The position numbers and the translations under genes are program-made. Shown in pieces: positions 18,165 through 26,052 of a stretch of 64,000 nucleotides of DNA. How positions within the stretch are numbered: the stretch's first letter is position 1; the number at the start of each line of letters is the position of its first letter. Below the pieces are notes generated by a model. The model was not told the DNA's origin. It worked only from the letters and a program-made list of their open reading frames with translations, and did not search any database. Source of the stretch: CAXXOK01 sp963675655 (GTDB taxonomy: Bacteria > Bacillota > Clostridia > Christensenellales > Aristaeellaceae); the NCBI GenBank assembly GCA_963675655.1, contig OY776489.1:1054001-1118000 (forward strand), written 5' to 3'.

Positions 18165-18215
18165 CGCGCGAAAAACCGGCGGACGCAAGCACGCAGCCGC
18201 ATTCGCCGGTTTATT
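18165..18215 (-). terminator. Terminator of the dapF-dapL operon
   Basis: Read on the minus strand, AAACCGGCG (18212-18204) pairs with CGCCGGTTT (18181-18173) around a loop of about 22 bases, and the T-run continues into TTTTTCGCG. It lies between dapL and the lipoprotein gene. Confidence 0.75.
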
Positions 18216-18238
18216 ATGCAATTGATGGATAAGCGCCC

Positions 18239-19450
18239 TTACAGCTTCTGGATACGCTCCAGCGCCTCGGCTGTCTTTTCGCGGGTATTAAAGGCGGTCA
18301 AGCGGAAATAACCTTCGCCGCTGGGGCCAAAGCCCGCGCCCGGCGTGCCTACCACGTGCGCCGTGTCCAAAAGCGTGTCAAAGAACTGCCAGCTGTCCAC
18401 CGGGGTTTTCAGCCACACATAGGGTGCGTCTACCCCGCCGAACACCGTATAGCCCGCTTTTTCCAGCCCCTGCCGGATCATGGCGGCGTTTTGCAGGTAG
18501 TAGGCGATGGTTTCGTCGCACTGCTTTTGCCCTTCGGGGCTGAACACCGCCGCAGCGGCGCGCTGCACCGGGTAGCTGACGCCGTTGAACTTGGTGCCCA
18601 TACGGCGCTTCCACAGGGCGTTCAGTTCCACGGTCTGCCCCTGCGCGCCCAACCCCACCACCTCGTGGGGAATGATGGTGTAGCCGCAGCGGATGCCGGT
18701 AAAGCCCGCGGTTTTAGAGAAGGAGTTGCACTCGATCGCCACTTCGCGCGCGCCTTCCACCTCGTAAATGCTATGGGGCACATCGGAGGTGATAAACGCC
18801 TTGTATGCCGCGTCGTAAATAATCAGCGCGCCGTTTTTGCGGGCATATTCCACAAAGGGCGTCAGCTGCTCTTTGGTCAGCGTGGTGCCGGTGGGGTTAT
18901 TGGGGTAACACAGGTAGATAATATCCACCGCTTCTTTGGGCGGCACGGGCACAAAGCCGTTTTCGGCGTTGCAGGGCAGGTAGGTAAGGTTGATCCAGCG
19001 CCCGCCCTGAAACACGCCCAGCCGCCCGGCAATGGCGTTGCTGTCCACATACACGGGGTATACCGGGTCGGTTACAGCAATGCGCGTATCCGGGGCAAAC
19101 AGCTCCTGCAAAGCGGACGTATCCGTTTTCGCGCCGTCGGACACAAACACCTCGTCGGCGGCCAGCGTAACGCCGCGGGGCGCGTAATCCACATCGCGGA
19201 TGGCGTCGATTAAAAAATCATACCCGTAATCCGGTCCGTAGCCGCGGAAGGTAGTAGCCGACAGCATTTCGTCGGCGGCTTTTTTCATGGCTTCCACCAC
19301 AACGGGCGCAAGCGGGCGGGTTACATCCCCAATGCCCAATTTAATTATATCCGCGTCCGGGTGTTTCTCCCCATAGGTTTTCACCCGGCGGGCGATTTCG
19401 GCAAACAGATAGGAACCCGGCAGCTTTTCAAAATTCGGATTTACGTGCAA
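18239..19450 (-). CDS. dapL: LL-diaminopimelate aminotransferase
   Basis: DapL converts tetrahydrodipicolinate directly to LL-diaminopimelate with glutamate as amino donor, a one-step bypass of the acyl-blocked lysine route; it is a cytosolic PLP enzyme. The 403-residue product matches the family closely: MHVNPNFEKLPGSYLFAEI start, KLGIGDVTRPL, CYPNNPTGTTL, and the PLP-lysine motif SFSKTAGFTGIRCGY. The start codon is TTG with AAAGGAGG ahead. It lies 55 bases downstream of dapF on the same strand, so the two consecutive enzymes making meso-diaminopimelate form an operon. A terminator follows. Confidence 0.97.
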   Translation of the reverse strand: MHVNPNFEKLPGSYLFAEIARRVKTYGEKHPDADIIKLGIGDVTRPLAPVVVEAMKKAADEMLSATTFRGYGPDYGYDFLIDAIRDVDYAPRGVTLAADEVFVSDGAKTDTSALQELFAPDTRIAVTDPVYPVYVDSNAIAGRLGVFQGGRWINLTYLPCNAENGFVPVPPKEAVDIIYLCYPNNPTGTTLTKEQLTPFVEYARKNGALIIYDAAYKAFITSDVPHSIYEVEGAREVAIECNSFSKTAGFTGIRCGYTIIPHEVVGLGAQGQTVELNALWKRRMGTKFNGVSYPVQRAAAAVFSPEGQKQCDETIAYYLQNAAMIRQGLEKAGYTVFGGVDAPYVWLKTPVDSWQFFDTLLDTAHVVGTPGAGFGPSGEGYFRLTAFNTREKTAEALERIQKL

Positions 19451-19505
19451 GGGGATACCTCCTTTTTGTCTTGCCGCCCCGGGGCGGCTATATGGAAAAA
19501 CGGGG

Positions 19506-20354
19506 TTAGTCGTCGCCCAGCCAAACGGCGTCGTACACGAAAGTGGCAGGCCCAGTCATATACACATGGTTGTCTTTTTCGCTCCACTCCACGGTCAGCT
19601 CGCCTCCCGGCAGGGTGACCGTGGCCTTGCGGTCAATAAAGCCGTTGAGCACGCTGGCCACCATCGCGCCGCATGCGCCCGTGCCGCAGGCGAGGGTTTC
19701 GCCCGTGCCGCGCTCCCAAACCCGCATGGTAATGTGCCCGCGATTCAGCACGGTTACAAACTCGATATTGCATTTGTTGGGGAAAGCCGCATCCTTTTCC
19801 AGCAGCGGCCCCACGGTAGTCACCGGCGCGGTTTGCGGATTTTCTACAAACGTAACAGCATGGGGATTGCCCATGTTGACCAGCGTTACCGGCCATGTTT
19901 TGCCCAGCGCCGTTAGCGGCTGCCCCACGACGGGATCGCCCGCAAACACACTGGGGATGGCTTTGCCGTCCGTTACCGGCGCGCCCATATCCACACGCAC
20001 ACTTTCGGTGCGGCCTTTTGCATCCAGCGTGAGCAGCATGTGTTTGATGCCGCCGCCGGTTTCAATATCAAATGCTGTCTGGTCGGTCAGTCCCCGGTCG
20101 TGGCAGTACGCCGCCACACAGCGGATGCCGTTGCCGCACATTTCGCTTTCGGAGCCGTCGTTATTGAACATCCGCATACGGAAATCCGCCACATCGCTGG
20201 GCATGATGAGGATGAGCCCGTCGCTGCCGCAGCTGAAGCGCCGTTTACTCATACGCACCGCCAATGCGGGCAAATCGTCCGGCAGGGTTTCGACAAAGGC
20301 GTTTACGTAAAGGTAATCGTTCCCGATGCCGTGCATTTTGGTAAAATGCAACAT
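19506..20354 (-). CDS. dapF: Diaminopimelate epimerase
   Basis: DapF interconverts LL- and meso-diaminopimelate, the peptidoglycan cross-linking residue and lysine precursor. The 282-residue product carries both catalytic cysteines in their usual settings: EMCGNGIRC and ACGTGACGA, with the opening LHFTKMHGIGNDYLYV. I chose the ATG at 20354, which aligns with the family start and has AGGTGAT upstream; the frame remains open much further upstream but that part is not homologous and overlaps the divergent gene. It is followed by dapL. A promoter on the minus strand lies at 20380-20408. Confidence 0.97.
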   Translation of the reverse strand: MLHFTKMHGIGNDYLYVNAFVETLPDDLPALAVRMSKRRFSCGSDGLILIMPSDVADFRMRMFNNDGSESEMCGNGIRCVAAYCHDRGLTDQTAFDIETGGGIKHMLLTLDAKGRTESVRVDMGAPVTDGKAIPSVFAGDPVVGQPLTALGKTWPVTLVNMGNPHAVTFVENPQTAPVTTVGPLLEKDAAFPNKCNIEFVTVLNRGHITMRVWERGTGETLACGTGACGAMVASVLNGFIDRKATVTLPGGELTVEWSEKDNHVYMTGPATFVYDAVWLGDD

Positions 20355-20379
20355 GCCATCACCTGCTTTCATAGGCGAC

Positions 20380-20408
20380 AGTATAGCAAAAAAAATCCGT
20401 TTTGAAAA
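20380..20408 (-). promoter_or_regulatory. Minus-strand promoter for dapF-dapL
   Basis: On the minus strand TTTTCA (20408-20403), 17 bases, TATACT (20385-20380), with TGC before the -10. The -35 is weak (4 of 6). Confidence 0.6.
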
Positions 20409-20439
20409 GCGCAGGCTTCCCCGCCGCCGCCCGCGGCGC

Positions 20440-20468
20440 TTGCCCGCCGGGCGCCGCGCATGTATAAT
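20440..20468 (+). promoter_or_regulatory. Sigma-A promoter for the O-antigen-ligase-like gene
   Basis: TTGCCC (20440-20445), 17 bases, TATAAT (20463-20468), about 40 bases before the ATG at 20509. It diverges from the dapF promoter. Confidence 0.75.
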
Positions 20469-20508
20469 GAAGCGGCAAACAAACTGCGAAACATACGGGA
20501 GGCGCGCC

Positions 20509-21795
20509 ATGAAGCGAATCCACCGGCAAACCCTGTCTCCAGCCATCGTAAACGGTTCCATGCTCCTCTATATTCTGTGGCTTCTGCTGCCTGCGGTACA
20601 GGCGGCGGGGCATGCCGTGACCGGCGTATTGGCGGTTGGGCTGTTTGCCGTGGGCGTTGTATTAGACGGCGAAACCCTGCCGAAAAAATGGTTCGATTTT
20701 CTGCCCCGCGTGCTGCTGGCCGCCGCGCTTCCGCTGGTACTTTTTCTCTGGCTTTCGCGTGGGGGCGGCAACCTGCCCGCCTACCTTGCACAGCAGGGCA
20801 TGTTCTGGTTTCCGCTGCTGTGGTTCGCCTACGCGCGGGGGCGGGGCGACCGGCGGCTGTACCGGTGGGTACTTCCGCTGTTTGTGCTGGCCATAGCGGT
20901 GACGACGCTTACCACCATCGGCTGGCTTACACAGGGCATGCTGCGCGGGGACAAAGTGTACGCCTACGCCCGCTCGCTCGGTTCCGGCGAGGCCGGACGG
21001 CAGGATTACCTGCGGGAGCTGATGCTGCGCAACATCGGCGGGTATGACTTTGTTTACGCAAGCGTATTACTGCTGCCCATGGTGTTTTACGCCGCCTATG
21101 TCCTGCGCGGGTGGAAGCGCCTGGGCGCGATACTGCTCTACGCGGCGCAGCTGTGCATGATCGTGCTTTCGCAGTATACCTACGCCATTCTGTTCGCGGC
21201 GGCCATAACGGCGGTGGAGCTGCTGGCACTGCTGCTGCGGGCGATTTTTCGCAAGCTCACGCCAGGGCGCGCCATGCTGTGGACGCTGCCGTTTTTTGCC
21301 GCGCTGTGGCTTTTGCGCGTGCCGCTGATCACGTGGGCGGGCAATATCGCAGTTGGGCTTGGGTTTGAAAACGCCTCCTACAGCTTAAGCCAGCTGTTGG
21401 TGATGCTAAACGGCGGCGCGGTGGATGCGGGCTCCCGGCTGGAGCTGTATCAGGACGCGGTGCGCGGCTTTGCGGCTTCGCCCCTGCTGGGCGCGCTGGC
21501 TGGCGGCGCCAAAGCACTGGGAATGCACAGCGATCTGCTGGATATGCTCTCCGCCCTCGGCCTTTTAGGCACGGCGGCGTTTGCGGGCGCGGCGTGGATC
21601 ATCGGGCGCGGCGCGGAGACCGGGCTTACCCGCAGCCCCGCAATCGCCCACATTCTATTGCAACGGGTATTTTTTGCGGCGTGCCTCGTACTGGGCACGG
21701 TGTTCTACTCGCGGGAGCTGCCGCTGGTGCTGTGCATATCGGCCGCGTTTACGCTGCCCAGCACGGCAAAAAACGCGCCAAATCGCTCGTTGTAA
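20509..21795 (+). CDS. O-antigen-ligase/polymerase-like multi-pass membrane protein
   Basis: The product is a 428-residue protein with about 10 hydrophobic helices. It has a long polar loop between helices near residues 130-180 (RSLGSGEAGRQDYLRELML), and a second near 280-330 with SRLELYQDAVRGFAASPLLG. In Wzy/WaaL-type proteins a large external loop and an [R]x(W/L)...S.G motif of this sort carry the active site, so a role in surface glycan assembly or export is plausible. Sequence similarity is general, so I do not assign a substrate. GGGAGG precedes the ATG at 20509. It is followed after about 90 bases by nrdR, which has its own promoter. Confidence 0.55.
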   Translation: MKRIHRQTLSPAIVNGSMLLYILWLLLPAVQAAGHAVTGVLAVGLFAVGVVLDGETLPKKWFDFLPRVLLAAALPLVLFLWLSRGGGNLPAYLAQQGMFWFPLLWFAYARGRGDRRLYRWVLPLFVLAIAVTTLTTIGWLTQGMLRGDKVYAYARSLGSGEAGRQDYLRELMLRNIGGYDFVYASVLLLPMVFYAAYVLRGWKRLGAILLYAAQLCMIVLSQYTYAILFAAAITAVELLALLLRAIFRKLTPGRAMLWTLPFFAALWLLRVPLITWAGNIAVGLGFENASYSLSQLLVMLNGGAVDAGSRLELYQDAVRGFAASPLLGALAGGAKALGMHSDLLDMLSALGLLGTAAFAGAAWIIGRGAETGLTRSPAIAHILLQRVFFAACLVLGTVFYSRELPLVLCISAAFTLPSTAKNAPNRSL

Positions 21796-21806
21796 GGGTT
21801 TTAGGC

Positions 21807-21835
21807 TTGCCACCCGGTCGGGAATGGATTATAAT
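21807..21835 (+). promoter_or_regulatory. Sigma-A promoter for nrdR
   Basis: TTGCCA (21807-21812), exactly 17 bases, TATAAT (21830-21835), 47 bases before the start codon. Both hexamers are close to consensus. Confidence 0.85.
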
Positions 21836-21882
21836 GGTAGAAAATTGTTCGATCGCTTTCACAAAGCAGAAAGGCGGCTCGT

Positions 21883-22377
21883 ATGAGATGCCAATATTGC
21901 GGTTATCTGGATTCTCGCGTAATTGACAGCCGGCCCACCGAAGAGGGCACAAGCATCCGCAGACGGCGCGAGTGCATGCGTTGCGGCCGCCGGTTTACCA
22001 CCTATGAAAAAATCGAAACCACCGTCGTCATGGTGGTCAAGAAGGATATGCGGCGCGAACCCTTTAGCCCTGAAAAAATCAAAAAAGGGCTGATTCACGC
22101 CTGCCAGAAGCGCCCCATCAGCATGAAGGACATCGACGCCATCGAGGAAAAGGTAGAAAAAGCGGTGTACTCCAGCGGGGAAAACGAGTTCAGCAGCCGC
22201 CGCATCGGCGAGCTGGTGATGGAGGAGCTGAAAAAGACCGACGAGGTCGCCTACGTGCGCTTCGCCAGCGTTTACCGCCAGTTTACCGACGTAAGCAGCT
22301 TTATGGACGAGCTGAATAAGCTGGTCAGTGAGAACGTGCAAAAGGCCAAAAAAGGGGACGACGAGGAAACCCCGTAA
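21883..22377 (+). CDS. nrdR: Transcriptional repressor NrdR
   Basis: NrdR is an ATP/dATP-sensing repressor of ribonucleotide reductase genes. The 164-residue product opens with the zinc finger MRCQYCGYLDSRVIDSRP and MRCGRRFTTYE (four cysteines), followed by the ATP-cone from about residue 48 (VVMVVKKDMRREPFSPEKI). Length and layout are standard. AAAGGCGG precedes the ATG. No ribonucleotide reductase gene is in the window, so its targets lie elsewhere. It has a near-consensus promoter and a weak terminator overlapping its stop codon. Confidence 0.97.
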   Translation: MRCQYCGYLDSRVIDSRPTEEGTSIRRRRECMRCGRRFTTYEKIETTVVMVVKKDMRREPFSPEKIKKGLIHACQKRPISMKDIDAIEEKVEKAVYSSGENEFSSRRIGELVMEELKKTDEVAYVRFASVYRQFTDVSSFMDELNKLVSENVQKAKKGDDEETP

Positions 22378-22389
22378 CATCCCCCTTTT
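22350..22389 (+). terminator. Possible terminator overlapping the nrdR stop
   Basis: AAAAGGGG (22350-22357) is complementary to CCCCTTTT (22382-22389), separated by 24 bases that include the nrdR stop codon. The long loop makes it uncertain. The following 300 bases to polA hold no gene that I can support. Confidence 0.4.
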
Positions 22390-22632
22390 ACGCTAAATTG
22401 TTGCAATTTTTACACAGTCGCCCGGCTCCTGCGTACCGCCATGGTGCGCATCGCAGGGTGGTTCGGCGGTTCGCCTGTATGCCACAGCCCTGTAAAGCTC
22501 GTTTGCGCCTGCTTTTTCGGGGCTGTTGTGCTGTTTGCGGCGTACCGTGGTGCTTTTTCGCGGATAACGCTTTTCCGCCGCAAGTATACGCCAGTGTGCC
22601 CCCGCGCCGGGGCTTGATAGGCAAACGTATTT
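22390..22632. other. Intergenic region between nrdR and polA, no gene
   Basis: Together with the terminator and promoter on either side this makes a gap of about 320 bases. The only readable frames have no ribosome-binding site and no family match. I see no NrdR box or riboswitch in it. Confidence 0.5.
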
Positions 22633-22661
22633 TTGTATTCTACCCCCAGTTGTGCTATACT
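22633..22661 (+). promoter_or_regulatory. Sigma-A promoter for polA
   Basis: TTGTAT (22633-22638), 17 bases, TATACT (22656-22661) with TGC immediately before the -10. It lies 39 bases upstream of the polA ATG. Confidence 0.8.
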
Positions 22662-22699
22662 TCTCCTGATTAATACAGCCAACGGAAGGGAGGGTTCCT

Positions 22700-25354
22700 A
22701 TGGCCGCGCAGCCCGAATCGGTACTGTTGGTGGACGGTCACAGCCTCATCCACCGCGCTTTTCACGCGCTGCCCCCGCTGAGTGTACACGGCGTATATAC
22801 CAACGCGGTGCAGGGCTTCTTTTTAATGCTGTTCAAAGCGATTGCGGATTATCGCCCCGCGGCGCTGTGCATTATGTTCGATACGCACGCCCCCACGTTC
22901 CGCCACGAAATGTACGACGAGTACAAGGCGGGCCGTAAACCCACGCCGGAGGAGCTGCGCCCGCAGTTCCCCATTGTGCACGAACTATTAACCGCCATGG
23001 GCATAACCCAGTGCGAGATGGACGGCTACGAGGCCGATGATCTGCTGGGCACCGCCGCCAAACTGGCCAACCAGCGCGGCGTGCACGCCTACATCCTCAC
23101 CGGCGACCGGGACAGTTTGCAGCTAATTACCGCCGATACGCAGGTGATTCTCACCAAAACCGGCATATCCGAAAGCCTGCTGCTCTCCCCCGATACAGTG
23201 AAAGAGATTTACGGCTATACGCCCGAGCAGGTGCCCGATATGAAGGGCCTCATGGGCGACAGCAGCGACCATATCCCCGGCATCCCCGGCGTGGGCGAAA
23301 AAACGGCGCTCAAGCTGATCGACCAGTACGGCACGCTGGAAAACGTATTGGCGCACGCCGACGATATAAAAGGCAAGCTGGGCGAGCGCGTGCGCGCGAA
23401 CATCGCTTCCGCTACCATGAGCAAGGATTTGGGCACCATCCGCGTGGATGCGCCCCTGAGCATTGACTTTGCCGATTGCACAATGCACGGCATGGCAAGC
23501 GCCGTGCCCGCACTGCAAAAATACCAGATGAACAACCTCTCCCGCAGGCTTTTAACCCTGTTTGGAGACAGCCCTAAAGAGGCTGCGCCCAAGCCCGAAG
23601 CCCCCGCGCCCAAGGCCGCCCCGAAAGCCGTTTCCACGGCGGACGAGCTGACCGCGCTGGCCAATGAGCTGAAAGCTTCGGGCAAACCCGTCGCCATTGC
23701 TATGGGGGATACCGCCATCGGCCTGTGCGACGCGGAGGGACACTGCTGGTACGCGCCCATTACCGTGAATTTAATGAACGTCGGCCTGTACGACGACCAG
23801 ATTTTTACCGCGCTTGCGCCCCTGTGGGAGGGCGTGCCGCTGATTGTGCACGGCGCAAAAGCCCTGTTTCACAAGCTGGACGGGCTAAAACTGCCGCTGC
23901 CGAAAATAGAGCTGGATACGATGGTCGCGGCCTACCTGCTGGAGCCGACTAAAAAAGGCTTCTCGCTGGCAGAAACCTTGCCCTCGCTGCGTCCGCAGCC
24001 CGAGGCCGAGGATAAGCCCGCAGGCAAAGGTAAAAAAGCCGCTGTCGAGCTGCCGCCCGCGCAAGCCGCGCTGGATGCCGCCGCCATTTATACTCTAAGC
24101 GCCCAGCAGCGCACAAAGCTGACCGATAAGGGCATGCTCGCCCTGCTGATGGATATGGAAATGCCCCTGACGCGGGTGCTTTTCGCCATGGAACGCGAGG
24201 GTTTCAGCGTGGATAAGAATGCGCTGACCGAGCTTGGCACGCTGTTTTCCGCCGAAATGGAAACCTGCCGCAAGGATGTGATTTTTCTCACCGGCGGCGA
24301 GGAGTTTAACGTCAACAGCCCCAAACAGCTGGGCGAAGTGCTGTTCGATCGGCTCGGGCTGCCCCATCCGGGGCGCAAGGGCAAGGCGGGCGCATGGTCC
24401 ACCGGCGCGGAAATCCTGGAGGGCATCGACCATCCAGCCATCGAGCCGCTGCTGCGCTACCGCAAGCTAAGCAAGTTGGTGAGCACCTACATTGAGGGCT
24501 TAAGCAAGCTGGTGGATGCGACCGGCCGCATCCATACCACGTTTGACCAAACCGCCACCGTTACCGGCCGCATCTCCAGTGTGGAACCCAACCTGCAAAA
24601 CATCCCCGTTCGCAGTGAGGAAGGGCGGGAGATCCGCCGCGCGTTTATCGCCAAAGAGGGCTGCATTTTGCTGGACGCGGACTATAGCCAGATCGAGCTG
24701 CGCGTACTGGCGCATTTAAGCGGCGACCCCGCCATGCAGGACGCGTTTATCAAAGGGCAGGATATTCACACCCGCACCGCCGCGGAGATCAACGGCGTAC
24801 CGTTTGACAGCGTCACCCCCGCCATGCGCCGCAGCGCCAAGGCCGTCAATTTCGGCATCGTGTACGGCATCAGCGGGTTCGGGCTGGCGCGCAATACCGG
24901 CGTAAGCCGCAAACAGGCGGATCAGTTTATCGCCACGTACTTTCAGCGCTACCCCATGGTAAAAGCCTTTATGGATGAATCCGTCCGCCGGGGCTACGAG
25001 TTGGGCTATGCTGAAACGCTTTTTTACCGCAGGCGCGACCTGCACGAGCTGCGCAGTGCCAACCGCAACATTCGCAATTTCGGCGAGCGCGCCGCCATGA
25101 ACACCCCTGTACAGGGCACGGCGGCGGACATTATTAAGCTGGCCATGGTCCGCGTACAGGAAGAGCTGATCAAAGGCCATTACGCCGCCAAGCTCATCTT
25201 GCAGGTACACGATGAGCTGGTCATCGAGTGCCCGCTAACCGAGCAGGAAGCCGTGCGCAAGCTGCTGAAAACCGCCATGGAGCAAATCGTGACCCTGTCG
25301 GTGCCGCTGGTGGCGGACGTGAGCAGCGGCCACAGCTGGTACGAGGCCAAATAG
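22700..25354 (+). CDS. polA: DNA polymerase I
   Basis: PolA fills gaps and removes RNA primers during lagging-strand synthesis and repair. The 884-residue product has an N-terminal 5'-3' exonuclease domain (about 1-290; LLVDGHSLIHRAFHALP, DGYEADDLLGTAA, TGDRDSLQL, GDSSDHIPGIPGVGEKTA), a central 3'-5' exonuclease-like domain (about 320-480) and a polymerase domain with motif A DADYSQIELRVLAHLSGD (from 658), motif B RRSAKAVNFGIVYG, and motif C VHDELVIE (836). The central domain lacks the metal-binding DxE (VAIAMGDTAIGL in its place), so proofreading is probably lost, as in several Gram-positive PolA proteins. AAGGGAGGG precedes the ATG. coaE follows 22 bases later. Confidence 0.97.
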   Translation: MAAQPESVLLVDGHSLIHRAFHALPPLSVHGVYTNAVQGFFLMLFKAIADYRPAALCIMFDTHAPTFRHEMYDEYKAGRKPTPEELRPQFPIVHELLTAMGITQCEMDGYEADDLLGTAAKLANQRGVHAYILTGDRDSLQLITADTQVILTKTGISESLLLSPDTVKEIYGYTPEQVPDMKGLMGDSSDHIPGIPGVGEKTALKLIDQYGTLENVLAHADDIKGKLGERVRANIASATMSKDLGTIRVDAPLSIDFADCTMHGMASAVPALQKYQMNNLSRRLLTLFGDSPKEAAPKPEAPAPKAAPKAVSTADELTALANELKASGKPVAIAMGDTAIGLCDAEGHCWYAPITVNLMNVGLYDDQIFTALAPLWEGVPLIVHGAKALFHKLDGLKLPLPKIELDTMVAAYLLEPTKKGFSLAETLPSLRPQPEAEDKPAGKGKKAAVELPPAQAALDAAAIYTLSAQQRTKLTDKGMLALLMDMEMPLTRVLFAMEREGFSVDKNALTELGTLFSAEMETCRKDVIFLTGGEEFNVNSPKQLGEVLFDRLGLPHPGRKGKAGAWSTGAEILEGIDHPAIEPLLRYRKLSKLVSTYIEGLSKLVDATGRIHTTFDQTATVTGRISSVEPNLQNIPVRSEEGREIRRAFIAKEGCILLDADYSQIELRVLAHLSGDPAMQDAFIKGQDIHTRTAAEINGVPFDSVTPAMRRSAKAVNFGIVYGISGFGLARNTGVSRKQADQFIATYFQRYPMVKAFMDESVRRGYELGYAETLFYRRRDLHELRSANRNIRNFGERAAMNTPVQGTAADIIKLAMVRVQEELIKGHYAAKLILQVHDELVIECPLTEQEAVRKLLKTAMEQIVTLSVPLVADVSSGHSWYEAK

Positions 25355-25376
25355 CAGCGGGGAAAGGAGCGCGCCC

Positions 25377-25994
25377 ATGCGTATCATCGCCGTTACGGGG
25401 GGCATCGGCTCGGGCAAATCCTCGGTGTCGGGGCTTTTCAAATCCAAGGGCGCCGCTTTGGTGGATGCCGATGCCATCAGCCGCGCGCTTACCGCGCCCG
25501 GCGGTGCAGGCCTACCGCCCATCCGGAAAGCCTTCGGGGCGGGGGTATTTCACGAGGACGGCACCTTGAACCGTAAGGCGCTGGGGCAGCTGGTGTTTAC
25601 CGATGCCGCGGCGCGAGAACGGCTCAACGCCATATTGCACCCCCTTATTATCCGGCAGGTACAAAAGAAGCTGGATGCGCTTAAGCAAAGCGGCACGCAG
25701 GTCGCCCTGCTGGATGTGCCCCTGCTGTTTGAAACCGGCATGGATGTGCTGGCAGACGCCATCGTCTGCGTTACCGCGCCGCGAGAAGTGCGCATCCGCC
25801 GCATCCGCCGCCGCGACCACCTGACCCGGGAGGAAGCCTGCCGCCGCATACAAAGCCAAAACCCTTCCGAGGTTACGGAAAGCCGTTCCGACTATGTATT
25901 ATCCACAGACGCGCCCTACGCCCTCACCCGCAAACGGGCAAGCGCCCTGTGGCAACAAATTATGACCGACGGGCCAAAACGCGCCAAAAGCTGA
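25377..25994 (+). CDS. coaE: Dephospho-CoA kinase
   Basis: CoaE phosphorylates dephospho-CoA in the last step of coenzyme A synthesis. The 205-residue product has the P-loop GGIGSGKSS (8-16), the substrate strand ALVDADAISR, and the lid region RRDHLTREEACRRIQSQ. Length matches the family. AAAGGAG lies upstream and the gene starts 22 bases after polA, an arrangement common in Firmicutes, so they are probably one operon. Confidence 0.95.
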   Translation: MRIIAVTGGIGSGKSSVSGLFKSKGAALVDADAISRALTAPGGAGLPPIRKAFGAGVFHEDGTLNRKALGQLVFTDAAARERLNAILHPLIIRQVQKKLDALKQSGTQVALLDVPLLFETGMDVLADAIVCVTAPREVRIRRIRRRDHLTREEACRRIQSQNPSEVTESRSDYVLSTDAPYALTRKRASALWQQIMTDGPKRAKS

Positions 25995-26052
25995 GTGCCT
26001 CATTTGGCACTGCACGCCTGCGTTACCGGGCCAAGGAGAAAGGAGCAAGGGC

